From: Thereva unica
Taxonomy: Eukaryota > Arthropoda > Insecta > Diptera > Therevidae
Direction of reading: 5' to 3'
Assembly (NCBI GenBank): GCA_949987705.1
Contig: OX465286.1
Coordinates: forward strand, 8,807,959 to 8,871,958
Length of the DNA stretch: 64,000 bases
Shown: one piece after another, positions 23,266 through 35,568 of the stretch
Layout: each line of letters starts with the position of its first letter
Position numbering within the stretch: the first letter of the stretch is position 1
Position numbers and translations under genes: made by a program
The notes under the pieces: generated by a model
What the model saw: the letters and a program-made list of their open reading frames with translations, nothing else
What the model was told of the DNA's origin: nothing
Databases searched by the model: none

Positions 23266-23741
23266 ATGGGGTACCGTTGGAAAGGGCTCGCTCCCCCGAG
23301 TTCAGCGCACTTGATTTGGTCCAGAAATTCCAAGGGGTTCGGGAGATATCCCCTCTTTTGTGATTTCCCCAAGGGGGGCTGCAGAATGCCCATTATCTCG
23401 GGAAATACTGGTCAGCCCGGGGTAGGATTGAATTCACAGCCTCCCTGAGAGGTCCCTAACAATTTCCCATCCAAAAAAGGGCCACTCCAGAATTCCAAGG
23501 GGTTCGGGAGATATCCCCTCTTTTGTGATTTCCCCAAGGGGGGCTGCAGAATGCCCATTATCTCGGGAAATACTGGTCAGCCCGGGGTGGGATTGAATTC
23601 ACAGCCTCCCTGGGAGGTCCCTAACAATTTCCCATCCAAAAAAGGGCCACTCCAGAATTTTCCCAAAACCGGAAAATTTTCAAAGGGGTACCCCTTGGGA
23701 TATTTTTGGTCGATTTCACGAAAGTGCTGGGATCTTAATGA
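23266..23741. repeat. Hybrid unit, 476 bp: one monomer plus a 165-bp remnant
   Basis: The unit runs to CCACTCCAGAATT (about 23492) and then continues with CCAAGGGGTTCGGG, which belongs near position 65 of the next monomer. This skips 146 bp. CCAGAATT and CCAGAAATT are near-identical at the two sites, so the join again uses short homology, at different positions from the 5648-type deletion. Confidence 0.88.
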
Positions 23742-24056
23742 ATGGGGTACCGTTGGAAAGGGCTCGCTCCCCCGAGTTCAGCGCACTTGATTTGGTCCAG
23801 AAATTCCAAGGGGTTCGCGAGATATCCCCTCTTTTGTGATTTCCCCAAGGGGGGCTGCAGAATGCCCATTATCTCGGGAAATACTGGTCAGCCCGGGGCG
23901 GGATTGAATTCACAGCCTCCCTGGGAGGTCCCTAACAATTTCCCATCCAAAAAAGGGCCACTCCAGAATTTGCCCAAAACCGGAAAATTTTCAAAGGGGT
24001 ACGTACCCCTTGGGATATTTTTGGTCGATTTCACGAAAGTGCTGGGATCTTAATGA
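23742..24056. repeat. Long monomer, 315 bp, GTAC duplicated in the palindrome centre
   Basis: The palindrome reads GGGGTACGTACCCC at about 23997-24010, an added GTAC exactly at its centre. The result is still a perfect palindrome. This is the only insertion larger than one base seen in a full-length unit. Confidence 0.9.
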
Positions 24057-26854
24057 ATGGGGTACCGTTGGAAAGGGCTCGCTCCCCCGAGTTCAGCGCA
24101 CTTGATTTGGTCCAGAAATTCCAAGGGGTTCGGGAGTTATCCCCTCTTTTGTGATTTCCCCAAGGGGGGCTGCAGAATGCCCATTATCTCGGGAAATACT
24201 GGTCAGCCCGGGGTAGGATTGAATTCACAGCCTCCCTGAGAGGTCCCTAACAATTTCCCATCCAAAAAAGGGCCACTCCAGAATTTTCCCAAAACCGGAA
24301 AATTTTCAAAGGGGTACCCCTTGGGATATTTTTGGTCGATTTCACGAAAGTGTTGGGATCTTAATGAATGGGGTACCGTTGGAAAGGGCTCGCTCCCCCG
24401 AGTTCAGCGCACTTGATTTGGTCCAGAAATTCCAAGGGGTTCGGGAGTTATCCCCTCTTTTGTGATTTCCCCAAGGGGGGCTGCAGAATGCCCATTATCT
24501 CGGGAAATACTGGTCAGCCCGGGGCGGGATTGAATTCACAGCCTCCCTGGGAGGTCCCTAACAATTTCCCATCCAAAAAAGGGCCACTCCAGAATTTTCC
24601 CAAAACCGGAAAATTTTCAAAGGGGTACCCCTTGGGATATTTTTGGTCGATTTCACGAAAGTGCTGGGATCTTAATGAATGGGGTACCGTTGAAAAGGGC
24701 TCGCTCCCCCGAGTTCAGCGCACTTGATTTGGTCCAGAAATTCCAAGGGGTTCGCGAGATATCCCCTCTTTTGTGATTTCCCCAAGGGGGGCTGCAGAAT
24801 GCCTATTATCTCGGGAAATACTGGTCAGCCGGGGTGGGATTGAATTCACAGCCTCCCTGAGAGGTCCCTACCAATTTCCCATCCAAAAAAGGGCCACTCC
24901 AGAATTTGCCCAAAACCGGAAAATTTTCAAAGGGGTACCCCTTGGGATATTTTTGGTCGATTTCACGAAAGTGCTGGGATCTTAATGAATGGGGTACCGT
25001 TGGAAAGGGCTCGCTCCCCCGAGTTCAGCGCACTTGATTTGGTCCAGAAATTCCAAGGGGTTCGGGAGATATCCCCTCTTTTGTGATTTCCCCAAGGGGG
25101 GCTGCAGAATGCCCATTATCTCGGGAAATACTGGTCAGCCCGGGGCGGGATTGAATTCACAGCCTCCCTGGGAGGTCCCTAACAATTTCCCATCCAAAAA
25201 AGGGCCACTCCAGAATTTTCCCAAAACCGGAAAATTTTCAAAGGGGTACCCCTTGGGATATTTTTGGTCGATTTCACGAAAGTGCTGGGATCTTAATGAA
25301 TGGGGTATCGTTGGAAAGGGCTCGCTCCCCCGAGTTCAGCGCACTTGATTTGGTCCAGAAATTCCAAGGGGTTCGGGAGATATCCCCTCTTATGTGATTT
25401 CCCCAAGGGGGGCTGCAGAATGCCCATTATCTCGGGAAATACTGGTCAGCCCGGGGCGGGATTGAATTCACAGCCTCCCTGGGAGGTCCCTAACAATTTC
25501 CCATCCAAAAAAGGGCCACTCCAGAATTTGCCCAAAACCGGAAAATTTTCAAAGGGGTACCCCTTGGGATATTTTTGGTCGATTTCACGAAAGTGCTGGG
25601 ATCTTAATGAATGGGGTATCGTTGGAAAGGGCTCGCTCCCCCGAGTTCAGCGCACTTGATTTGGTCCAGAAATTCCAAGGGGTTCGCGAGATATCCCCTC
25701 TTTTGTGATTTCCCCAAGGAGGGCTGCAGAATGCCTATTATCTCGGGAAATACTGGTCAGCCCGGGGTGGGATTGAATTCACAGCCTCCCTGGGAGGCCC
25801 CTAACAATTTCCCATCCAAAAAAGGGCCACTCCAGAATTTTCCCAAAACCGGAAAATTTTCAAAGGGGTACCCCTTGGGATATTTTTGGTCGATTTCACG
25901 AAAGTGCTGGGATCTTAATGAATGGGGTACCGTTGGAAAGGGCTCGCTCCCCCGAGTTCAGCGCACTTGATTTGGTCCAGAAATTCCAAGGGGTTCGGGA
26001 GATATCCCCTCTTTTGTGATTTCCCCAAGGGGGGCTGCAGAATGCCCATTATCTCGGGAAATACTGGTCAGCCCGGGGCGGGATTGAATTCACAGCCTCC
26101 CTGGGAGGTCCCTAACAATTTCCCATCCAAAAAAGGGCCACTCCAGAATTTTCCCAAAACCGGAAAATTTTCAAAGGGGTACCCCTTGGGATATTTTTGG
26201 TCGATTTCACGAAAGTGCTGGGATCTTAATGAATGGGGTATCGTTGGAAAGGGCTCGCTCCCCCGAGTTCAGCGCACTTGATTTGGTCCAGAAATTCCAA
26301 GGGGTTCGGGAGATATCCCCTCTTATGTGATTTCCCCAAGGGGGGCTGCAGAATGCCCATTATCTCGGGAAATACTGGTCAGCCCGGGGCGGGATTGAAT
26401 TCACAGCCTCCCTGGGAGGTCCCTAACAATTTCCCATCCAAAAAAGGGCCACTCCAGAATTTTCCCAAAACCGGAAAATTTTCAAAGGGGTACCCCTTGG
26501 GATATTTTTGGTTGATTTCACGAAAGTGCTGGGATCTTAATGAATGGGGTACCGTTGGAAAGGGCTCGCTCCCCCGAGTTCAGCGCACTTGATTTGGTCC
26601 AGAAATTCCAAGGGGTTCGCGAGATATCCCCTCTTTTGTGATTTCCCCAAGGGAGGCTGCAGAATGCCCATTATCTCGGGAAATACTGGTCAGCCCGAGG
26701 TGGGATTGAATTCACAGCCTCCCTGGGAGGTCCCTAACAATTTCCCATCCAAAAAAGGGCCACTCCAGAATTTTCCCAAAACCGAAAAATTTTCAAAGGG
26801 GTACTCCTTGGGATATTTTTGGTCGATTTCACGAAAATGCTGGGATCTTAATGA

Positions 26855-28408
26855 ATGGGGTAGCGTTGGAAAGGGCTCGCTCCCCCGAGTTCAGCGCACT
26901 TGATTTGGTCCAGAAATTCCAAGGGGTTCGGGAGATATCCCCTCTTTTGTGATTTCCCCAAGGGGGCTGCAGAATGCCCATTATCTCGGGAAATACTGGT
27001 CAGCCCGGGGTGGGATTGAATTCACAGCCTCCCTGGGAGGTCCCTAACAATTTCCCATCCAAAAAAGGGCCACTCCAGAATTTTCCCAAAACCGGAAAAT
27101 TTTCAAAGGGGTACTCCTTGGGATATTTTTGGTCGATTTCACGAAAATGCTGGGATCTTAATGAATGGGGTAGCGTTGGAAAGGGCTCGCTCCCCCGAGT
27201 TCAGCGCACTTGATTTGGTCCAGAAATTCCAAGGGGTTCGGGAGATATCCCCTCTTTTGTGATTTCCCCAAGGGGGGCTGCAGAATGCCCATTATCTCGG
27301 GAAATACTGGTCAGCCCGGGGTGGGATTGAATTCACAGCCTCCCTGGGAGGTCCCTAACAATTTCCCATCCAAAAAAGGGCCACTCCAGAATTTGCCCAA
27401 AACCGGAAAATTTTTAAAGGGGTACCCCTTGGGATATTTTTGGTCGATTTCACGAAAGTGCTGGGATCTTAATGAATGGGGTAGCGTTGGAAAGGGCTCG
27501 CTCCCCCGAGTTCAGCGCACTTGATTTGGTCCAGAAATTCCAAGTGGTTCGGGAGATATCCCCTCTTTTGTGATTTCCCCAAGGGGGGCTGCAGAATGCC
27601 CATTATCTCGGGAAATACTGGTCAGCCCGGGGTGGGATTGAATTCACAGCCTCCCTGGGAGGTCCCTAACAATTTCCCATCCAAAAAAGGGCCACTCCAG
27701 AATTTGCCCAAAACCGGAAAATTTTCAAAGGGGTACCCCTTGGGATATTTTTGGTCGATTTCACGAAAGTGCTGGGATCTTAATGAATGGGGTACCGTTG
27801 GAAAGGGCTCGCTCCCCCGAGTTCAGCGCACTTGATTTGGTCCAGAAATTCCAAGGGGTTCGGGAGATATCCCCTCTTTTGTGATTTCCCCAAGGGGGCT
27901 GCAGAGTGCCCATTATCTCGGGAAATACTGGTCAGCCCGGGTTGGGATCGAATTCACAGCCTCCCTGGGAGGTCCCTAACAATTTCCCATCCAAAAAAGG
28001 GCCACTCCAGAATTTGCCCAAAACCGGAAAATTTTCAAAGGGGTACCCCTTGGGATATTTTTGGTCGATTTCACGAAAGTGCTGGGATCTTAATGAATGG
28101 GGTAGCGTTGGAAAGGGCTCGCTCCCCCGAGTTCAGCGCACTTGATTTGGTCCAGAAATTCCAAGGGGTTCGGGAGATATCCCCTCTTTTGTGATTTCCC
28201 CAAGGGGGGCTGCAGAATGCCTATTATCTCGGGAAATACTGGTCAGCCCGGGGTGGGATTGAATTCACAGCCTCCCTGGGAGGTCCCTAACAATTTCCCA
28301 TCCAAAAAAGAGCCACTCCAGAATTTTCCCAAAACCGGAAAATTTTCAAAGGGGTACCCCTTGGGATATTTTTGGTCGATTTCACGAAAGTGCTGGGATC
28401 TTAATGAA
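26855..28408. repeat. Satellite domain E: second patch of G9 monomers
   Basis: GTAGCGTT units return at 26855, 27166, 27477 and 28098. Two units also share GGGGTACTCC and ACGAAAATGC. Two units have one G fewer in the G6 run (about 26961 and 27893). There is no gene in this stretch. Confidence 0.78.
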
Positions 28409-28718
28409 TGGGGTATCGTTGGAAAGGGCTCGCTCCCCCGAGTTCAGCGCACTTGATTTGGTCCAGAAATTCCAAGGGGTTCGGGAGATATCCCCTCTTT
28501 TGTGATTTCCCCAAGGGGGGCTGCAGAATGCCCATTATCTAGGGAAATACTGGTCAGCCCGGGGTGGGATTGAATTCACAGCCTCCCTGGGAGGTCCCTA
28601 ACAATTTCCCATCCAAAAAAGAGCCACTCCAGAATTTTCCCAAAACCGGAAAATTTTCAAAGGGGTACCCCTTGGGATATTTTTGGTCGATTTCACGAAA
28701 GTGCTGGGATCTTAATGA

Positions 28719-29017
28719 ATGGGGTACCGTTGGAAAGGGCTCGCTCCCCCGAGTTCAGCGCACTTGATTTGGTCCAGAAATTCCAAGGGGTTCGCGAGAT
28801 ATCCCCTCTTTTGTGATTTCCCCAAGGGGGGCTGCAGAATGCCTATTATCTCGGGAAATACTGGTCAGCCCGGGGTGGGATTGAATTCACAGCCTCCCTG
28901 GGAGGTCCCTAACAATTTCCCATCCAAAAAAGGGCCACTCCAGAATTTGCCCAAAACCGGAAAATTTTCAAAGGGATATTTTTGGTCGATTTCACGAAAG
29001 TGCTGGGATCTTAATGA
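28719..29017. repeat. Monomer of 299 bp with 12-bp palindrome deletion
   Basis: It has the same CAAAGGGATATTTTTGG join as in domain C, but here on a C9/C77/T126 background. It lies over 8 kb from the nearest other example. Confidence 0.88.
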
Positions 29018-30261
29018 ATGGGGTACCGTTGGAAAGGGCTCGCTCCCCCGAGTTCAGCGCACTTGATTTGGTCCAGAAATTCCAAGGGGTTCGCGAGATA
29101 TCCCCTCTTTTGTGATTTCCCCAAGGGGGGCTGCAGAATGCCTATTATCTCGGGAAATACTGGTCAGCCCGGGGTGGGATTGAATTCACAGCCTCCCTGG
29201 GAGGTCCCTAACAATTTCCCATCCAAAAAAGGGCCACTCCAGAATTTGCCCAAAACCGGAAAATTTTCAAAGGGGTACCCCTTGGGATATTTTTGGTCGA
29301 TTTCACGAAAGTGCTGGGATCTTAATGAATGGGGTACCGTTGGAAAGGGCTCGCTCCCCCGAGTTCAGCGCACTTGATTTGGTCCAGAAATTCCAAGGGG
29401 TTCGCGAGATATCCCCTCTTTTGTGATTTCCCCAAGGGGGGCTGCAGAATGCCTATTATCTCGGGAAATACTGGTCAGCCCGGGGTGGGATTGAATTCAC
29501 AGCCTCCCTGGGAGGTCCCTAACAATTTCCCATCCAAAAAAGGGCCACTCCAGAATTTGCCCAAAACCGGAAAATTTTCAAAGGGGTACCCCTTGGGATA
29601 TTTTTGGTCGATTTCACGAAAGTGCTGGGATCTTAATGAATGGGGTACCGTTGGAAAGGGCTCGCTCCCCCGAGTTCAGCGCACTTGATTTGGTCCAGAA
29701 ATTCCAAGGGGTTCGCGAGATATCCCCTCTTTTGTGATTTCCCCAAGGGGGGCTGCAGAATGCCTATTATCTCGGGAAATACTGGTCAGCCCGGGGTGGG
29801 ATTGAATTCACAGCCTCCCTGGGAGGTCCCTAACAATTTCCCATCCAAAAAAGGGCCACTCCAGAATTTTCCCAAAACCGGAAAATTTTCAAAGGGGTAC
29901 CCCTTGGGATATTTTTGGTCGATTTCACGAAAGTGCTGGGATCTTAATGAATGGGGTATCGTTGGAAAGGGCTCGCTCCCCCGAGTTCAGCGCACTTGAT
30001 TTGGTCCAGAAATTCCAAGGGGTTCGGGAGATATCCCCTCTTTTGTGATTTCCCCAAGGGGGGCTGCAGAATGCCTATTATCTCGGGAAATACTGGTCAG
30101 CCCGGGGTGGGATTGAATTCACAGCCTCCCTGGGAGGTCCCTAACAATTTCCCATCCAAAAAAGGGCCACTCCAGAATTTTCCCAAAACCGGAAAATTTT
30201 CAAAGGGGTACCCCTTGGGATATTTTTGGTCGATTTCACGAAAGTGCTGGGATCTTAATGA

Positions 30262-30385
30262 ATGGGGTATCGTTGGAAAGGGCTCGCTCCCCCGAGTTCA
30301 GCGCACTTGATTTGGTCCAGAAATTCCAAGGGGTTCCCTTGGGATATTTTTGGTCGATTTCACGAAAGTGCTGGGATCTTAATGA
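30262..30385. repeat. Short monomer, 124 bp (about 187-bp deletion)
   Basis: CCAAGGGGTTC (positions 65-75) is joined to CCTTGGGATATT (from about position 263), near 30337. The following unit has lost one G (GGAAAGGCTCG at about 30400). Confidence 0.88.
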
Positions 30386-30649
30386 ATGGGGTATCGTTGG
30401 AAAGGCTCGCTCCCCCGAGTTCAGCGCACTTGATTTGGTCCAGAAATTCCAAGGGGTTCGGGAGATATCCCCTCTTTTGTGATTTCCCCAAGGGGGGCTG
30501 CAGAATGCCTATTATCTCGGGAAATACTGGTCAGCCCGGGGTGGGATTGAATTCACAGCCTCCCTGGGAGGTCCCTAACAATTTCCCATCCAAAAAAGGG
30601 CCACTCCAGAATTTTCCCAAAACCGGAAAATTTTCAAAGGGGTACCCCT

Positions 30650-31880
30650 TGGGATATTTTTGGTCGATTTCACGAAAGTGCTGGGATCTTAATGAATGGG
30701 GTATCGTTGGAAAGGGCTCGCTCCCCCGAGTTCAGCGCACTTGATTTGGTCCAGAAATTCCAAGGGGTTCGCGAGATATCCCCTCTTTTGTGATTTCCCC
30801 AAGGGGGGCTGCAGAATGCCTATTATCTCGGGAAATACTGGTCAGCCCGGGGTGGGATTGAATTCACAGCCTCCCTGGGAGGTCCCTAACAATTTCCCAT
30901 CCAAAAAAGGGCCACTCCAGAATTTGCCCAAAACCGGAAAATTTTCAAAGGGGTACCCCTTGGGATATTTTTGGTCGATTTCACGAAAGTGCTGGGATCT
31001 TAATGAATGGGGTACCGTTGGAAAGGGCTCGCTCCCCCGAGTTCAGCGCACTTGATTTGGTCCAGAAATTCCAAGGGGTTCGCGAGATATCCCCTCTTTT
31101 GTGATTTCCCCAAGGGGGGCTGCAGAATGCCTATTATCTCGGGAAATACTGGTCAGCCCGGGGTGGGATTGAATTCACAGCCTCCCTGGGAGGTCCCTAA
31201 CAATTTCCCATCCAAAAAAGGGCCACTCCAGAATTTTCCCAAAACCGGAAAATTTTCAAAGGGGTACCCCTTGGGATATTTTTGGTCGATTTCACGAAAG
31301 TGCTGGGACCTTAATGAATGGGGTATCGTTGGAAAGGGCTCGCTCCCCCGAGTTCAGCGCACTTGATTTGGTCCAGAAATTCCAAGGGGTTCGCGAGATA
31401 TCCCCTCTTTTGTGATTTCCCCAAGGGGGGCTGCAGAATGCCTATTATCTCGGGAAATACTGGTCAGCCCGGGGTGGGATTGAATTCACAGCCTCCCTGG
31501 GAGGTCCCTAACAATTTCCCATCCAAAAAAGGGCCACTCCAGAATTTTCCCAAAACCGGAAAATTTTCAAAGGGGTACCCCTTGGGATATTTTTGATCGA
31601 TTTCACGAAAGTGCTGGGATCTTAATGAATGGGGTATCGTTGGAAAGGGCTCGCTCCCCCGAGTTCAGCGCACTTGATTTGGTCCAGAAATTCCAAGGGG
31701 TTCGGGAGATATCCCCTCTTATGTGATTTCCCCAAGGAGGCTGCAGAATGCCCATTATCTCGGGAAATACTGGTCAGCCTAGGGTGGGATTGAATTCACA
31801 GCCTCCCTGGGAGGTCCCTAACAATTTCCCATCCAAAAAAGGGCCACTCCAGAATTTTCCCAAAACCGGAAAATTTTCAA
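30650..31880. repeat. Four-monomer block, copy 1 (offset 4873)
   Basis: The units starting 30696, 31007, 31318 and 31629 share their order of variants with those at 35569, 35880, 36191 and 36502, including TTTTTGATCG and CTCTTATGTG/AAGGAGGCTG. Differences seen are GGGACCTT (about 31306) and CAGCCTAGGG (about 31776). Confidence 0.82.
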
Positions 31881-34115
31881 AGGGGTACCCCTTGGGATAT
31901 TTTTGGTCGATTTCACGAAAGTGCTGGGATCTTAATGAATGGGGTATCGTTGGAAAGGGCTCGCTCCCCCGAGTTCAGCGCACTTGATTTGGTCCAGAAA
32001 TTCCAAGGGGTTCGCGAGATATCCCCTCTTTTGTGATTTCCCCAAGGGGGGCTGCAGAATGCCTATTATCTCGGGAAATACTGGTCAGCCCGGGGTGGGA
32101 TTGAATTCACAGCCTCCCTGGGAGGTCCCTAACAATTTCCCATCCAAAAAAGGGCCACTCCAGAATTTGCCCAAAACCGGAAAATTTTCAAAGGGGTACC
32201 CCTTGGGATATTTTTGGTCGATTTCACGAAAGTGCTGGGATCTTAATGAATGGGGTATCGTTGGAAAGGGCTCGCTCCCCCGAGTTCAGCGCACTTGATT
32301 TGGTCCAGAAATTCCAAGGGGTTCGGGAGATATCCCCTCTTTTGTGATTTCCCCAAGGGGGGCTGCAGAATGCCTATTATCTCGGGAAATACTGGTCAGC
32401 CCGGGGTGGGATTGAATTCACAGCCTCCCTGGGAGGTCCCTAACAATTTCCCATCCAAAAAAGGGCCACTCCAGAATTTTCCCAAAACCGGAAAATTTTC
32501 AAAGGGGTACCCCTTGGGATATTTTTGGTCGATTTCACGAAAGTGCTGGGATCTTAATGAATGGGGTATCGTTGGAAAGGGCTCGCTCCCCCGAGTTCAG
32601 CGCACTTGATTTGGTCCAGAAATTCCAAGGGGTTCGGGAGATATCCCCTCTTTTGTGATTTCCCCAAGGGGGGCTGCAGAATGCCTATTATCTCGGGAAA
32701 TACTGGTCAGCCCGGGGTGGGATTGAATTCACAGCCTCCCTGGGAGGTCCCTAACAATTTCCCATCCAAAAAAGGGCCACTCCAGAATTTTCCCAAAACC
32801 GGAAAATTTTCAAAGGGGTACCCCTTGGGATATTTTTGGTCGATTTCACGAAAGTGCTGGGATCTTAATGAATGGGGTATCGTTGGAAAGGGCTCGCTCC
32901 CCCGAGTTCAGCGCACTTGATTTGGTCCAGAAATTCCAAGGGGTTCGGGAGATATCCCCTCTTTTGTGATTTCCCCAAGGGGGGCTGCAGAATGCCTATT
33001 ATCTCGGGAAATACTGGTCAGCCCGGGGTGGGATTGAATTCACAGCCTCCCTGGGAGGTCCCTAACAATTTCCCATCCAAAAAAGGGCCACTCCAGAATT
33101 TGCCCAAAACCGGAAAATTTTCAAAGGGGTACCCCTTGGGATATTTTTGGTCGATTTCACGAAAGTGCTGGGATCTTAATGAATGGGGTATCGTTGGAAA
33201 GGGCTCGCTCCCCCGAGTTCAGCGCACTTGATTTGGTCCAGAAATTCCAAGGGGTTCGGGAGATATCCCCTCTTTTGTGATTTCCCCAAGGGGGGCTGCA
33301 GAATGCCCATTATCTAGGGAAATACTGGTCAGCCCGGGGTGGGATTGAATTCACAGCCTCCCTGGGAGGTCCCTAACAATTTCCCATCCAAAAAAGAGCC
33401 ACTCCAGAATTTTCCCAAAACCGGAAAATTTTCAAAGGGGTACCCCTTGGGATATTTTTGGTCGATTTCACGAAAGTGCTGGGATCTTAATGAATGGGGT
33501 ATCGTTGGAAAGGGCTCGCTCCCCCGAGTTCAGCGCACTTGATTTGGTCCAGAAATTCCAAGGGGTTCGGGAGATATCCCCTCTTTTGTGATTTCCCCAA
33601 GGGGGGCTGCAGAATGCCTATTATCTCGGGAAATACTGGTCAGCCCGGGGTGGGATTGAATTCACAGCCTCCCTGGGAGGTCCCTAACAATTTCCCATCC
33701 AAAAAAGGGCCACTCCAGAATTTTCCCAAAACCGGAAAATTTTCAAAGGGGTACCCCTTGGGATATTTTTGGTCGATTTCACGAAAGTGCTGGGATCTTA
33801 ATGAATGGGGTATCGTTGGAAAGGGCTCGCTCCCCCGAGTTCAGCGCACTTGATTTGGTCCAGAAATTCCAAGGGGTTCGGGAGATATCCCCTCTTTTGT
33901 GATTTCCCCAAGGGGGGCTGCAGAATGCCCATTATCTCGGGAAATACTGGTCAGCCCGGGGTGGGATTGAATTCACAGCCTCCCTGGGAGGTCCCTAACA
34001 ATTTCCCATCCAAAAAAGGGCCACTCCAGAATTTTCCCAAAACCGGAAAATTTTCAAAGGGGTACCCCTTGGGATATTTTTGGTCGATTTCACGAAAGTG
34101 CTGGGATCTTAATGA

Positions 34116-35308
34116 ATGGGGTATCGTTGGAAAGGGCTCGCTCCCCCGAGTTCAGCGCACTTGATTTGGTCCAGAAATTCCAAGGGGTTCGGGAGATATC
34201 CCCTCTTTTGTGATTTCCCCAAGGGGGGCTGCAGAATGCCTATTATCTCGGGAAATACTGGTCAGCCCGGGGTGGGATTGAATTCACAGCCTCCCTGGGA
34301 GGTCCCTAACAATTTCCCATTCTACCCCTTGGGATATTTTTGGTCGATTTCACGAAAGTGCTGGGATCTTAATGAATGGGGTATCGTTGGAAAGGGCTCG
34401 CTCCCCCGAGTTCAGCGCACTTGATTTGGTCCAGAAATTCCAAGGGGTTCGGGAGATATCCCCTCTTTTGTGATTTCCCCAAGGGGGGCTGCAGAATGCC
34501 TATTATCTCGGGAAATACTGGTCAGCCCGGGGTGGGATTGAATTCACAGCCTCCCTGGGAGGTCCCTAACAATTTCCCATCCAAAAAAGGGCCACTCCAG
34601 AATTTTCCCAAAACCGGAAAATTTTCAAAGGGGTACCCCTTGGGATATTTTTGGTCGATTTCACGAAAGTGCTGGGATCTTAATGAATGGGGTATCGTTG
34701 GAAAGGGCTCGCTCCCCCGAGTTCAGCGCACTTGATTTGGTCCAGAAATTCCAAGGGGTTCGGGAGATATCCCCTCTTTTGTGATTTCCCCAAGGGGGGC
34801 TGCAGAATGCCTATTATCTCGGGAAATACTGGTCAGCCCGGGGTGGGATTGAATTCACAGCCTCCCTGGGAGGTCCCTAACAATTTCCCATCCAAAAAAG
34901 GGCCACTCCAGAATTTGCCCAAAACCGGAAAATTTTCAAAGGGGTACCCCTTGGGATATTTTTGGTCGATTTCACGAAAGTGCTGGGATCTTAATGAATG
35001 GGGTATCGTTGGAAAGGGCTCGCTCCCCCGAGTTCAGCGCACTTGATTTGGTCCAGAAATTCCAAGGGGTTCGGGAGATATCCCCTCTTTTGTGATTTCC
35101 CCAAGGGGGGCTGCAGAATGCCTATTATCTCGGGAAATACTGGTCAGCCCGGGGTGGGATTGAATTCACAGCCTCCCTGGGAGGTCCCTAACAATTTCCC
35201 ATCCAAAAAAGGGCCACTCCAGAATTTTCCCAAAACCGGAAAATTTTCAAAGGGGTACCCCTTGGGATATTTTTGGTCGATTTCACGAAAGTGCTGGGAT
35301 CTTAATGA
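34116..35308. repeat. Four-monomer block beginning with a 51-bp deletion
   Basis: The unit at 34116 is 260 bp: CCCATTCTACCCCTTGGG joins positions near 205 to near 260. Three 311-bp units follow. The same 260-bp unit returns at 35309, exactly 1193 bp on. Confidence 0.87.
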
Positions 35309-35568
35309 ATGGGGTATCGTTGGAAAGGGCTCGCTCCCCCGAGTTCAGCGCACTTGATTTGGTCCAGAAATTCCAAGGGGTTCGGGAGATATCCCCTCTT
35401 TTGTGATTTCCCCAAGGGGGGCTGCAGAATGCCTATTATCTCGGGAAATACTGGTCAGCCCGGGGTGGGATTGAATTCACAGCCTCCCTGGGAGGTCCCT
35501 AACAATTTCCCATTCTACCCCTTGGGATATTTTTGGTCGATTTCACGAAAGTGCTGGGATCTTAATGA
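35309..35568. repeat. Second 260-bp monomer (51-bp deletion)
   Basis: The CCCATTCTACCCC join is the same as at 34116. The TCT at the join includes a base not expected from a simple deletion, and it is shared by both copies, so they descend from one event. Confidence 0.9.

Larger units (their letters stand above)
22511..26854. repeat. Satellite domain D: A159/A183 and C158 variants
   Basis: Several units carry GGGGTAGGATT with CTGAGAGG (for example near 22799, 23110, 23421 and 24222). Others carry GGGGCGGG (near 23896, 24522, 25142, 25454, 26077 and 26388) and CTCTTATGTG (near 25388 and 26321). The domain has three irregular units near its left end. There is no gene in this stretch. Confidence 0.8.

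Noticed and set aside
23990..24012. Cloning or vector artefact at a filled-in KpnI/Acc65I-type site
   Set aside because: The flanking sequence on both sides is ordinary satellite in register with no vector sequence, so a natural 4-bp duplication is simpler.
30262..30744. ORF of 160 codons, the longest in the window
   Set aside because: It is longer only because a 124-bp truncated monomer restores the frame into the next unit. It is a by-product of a deletion, not a gene.
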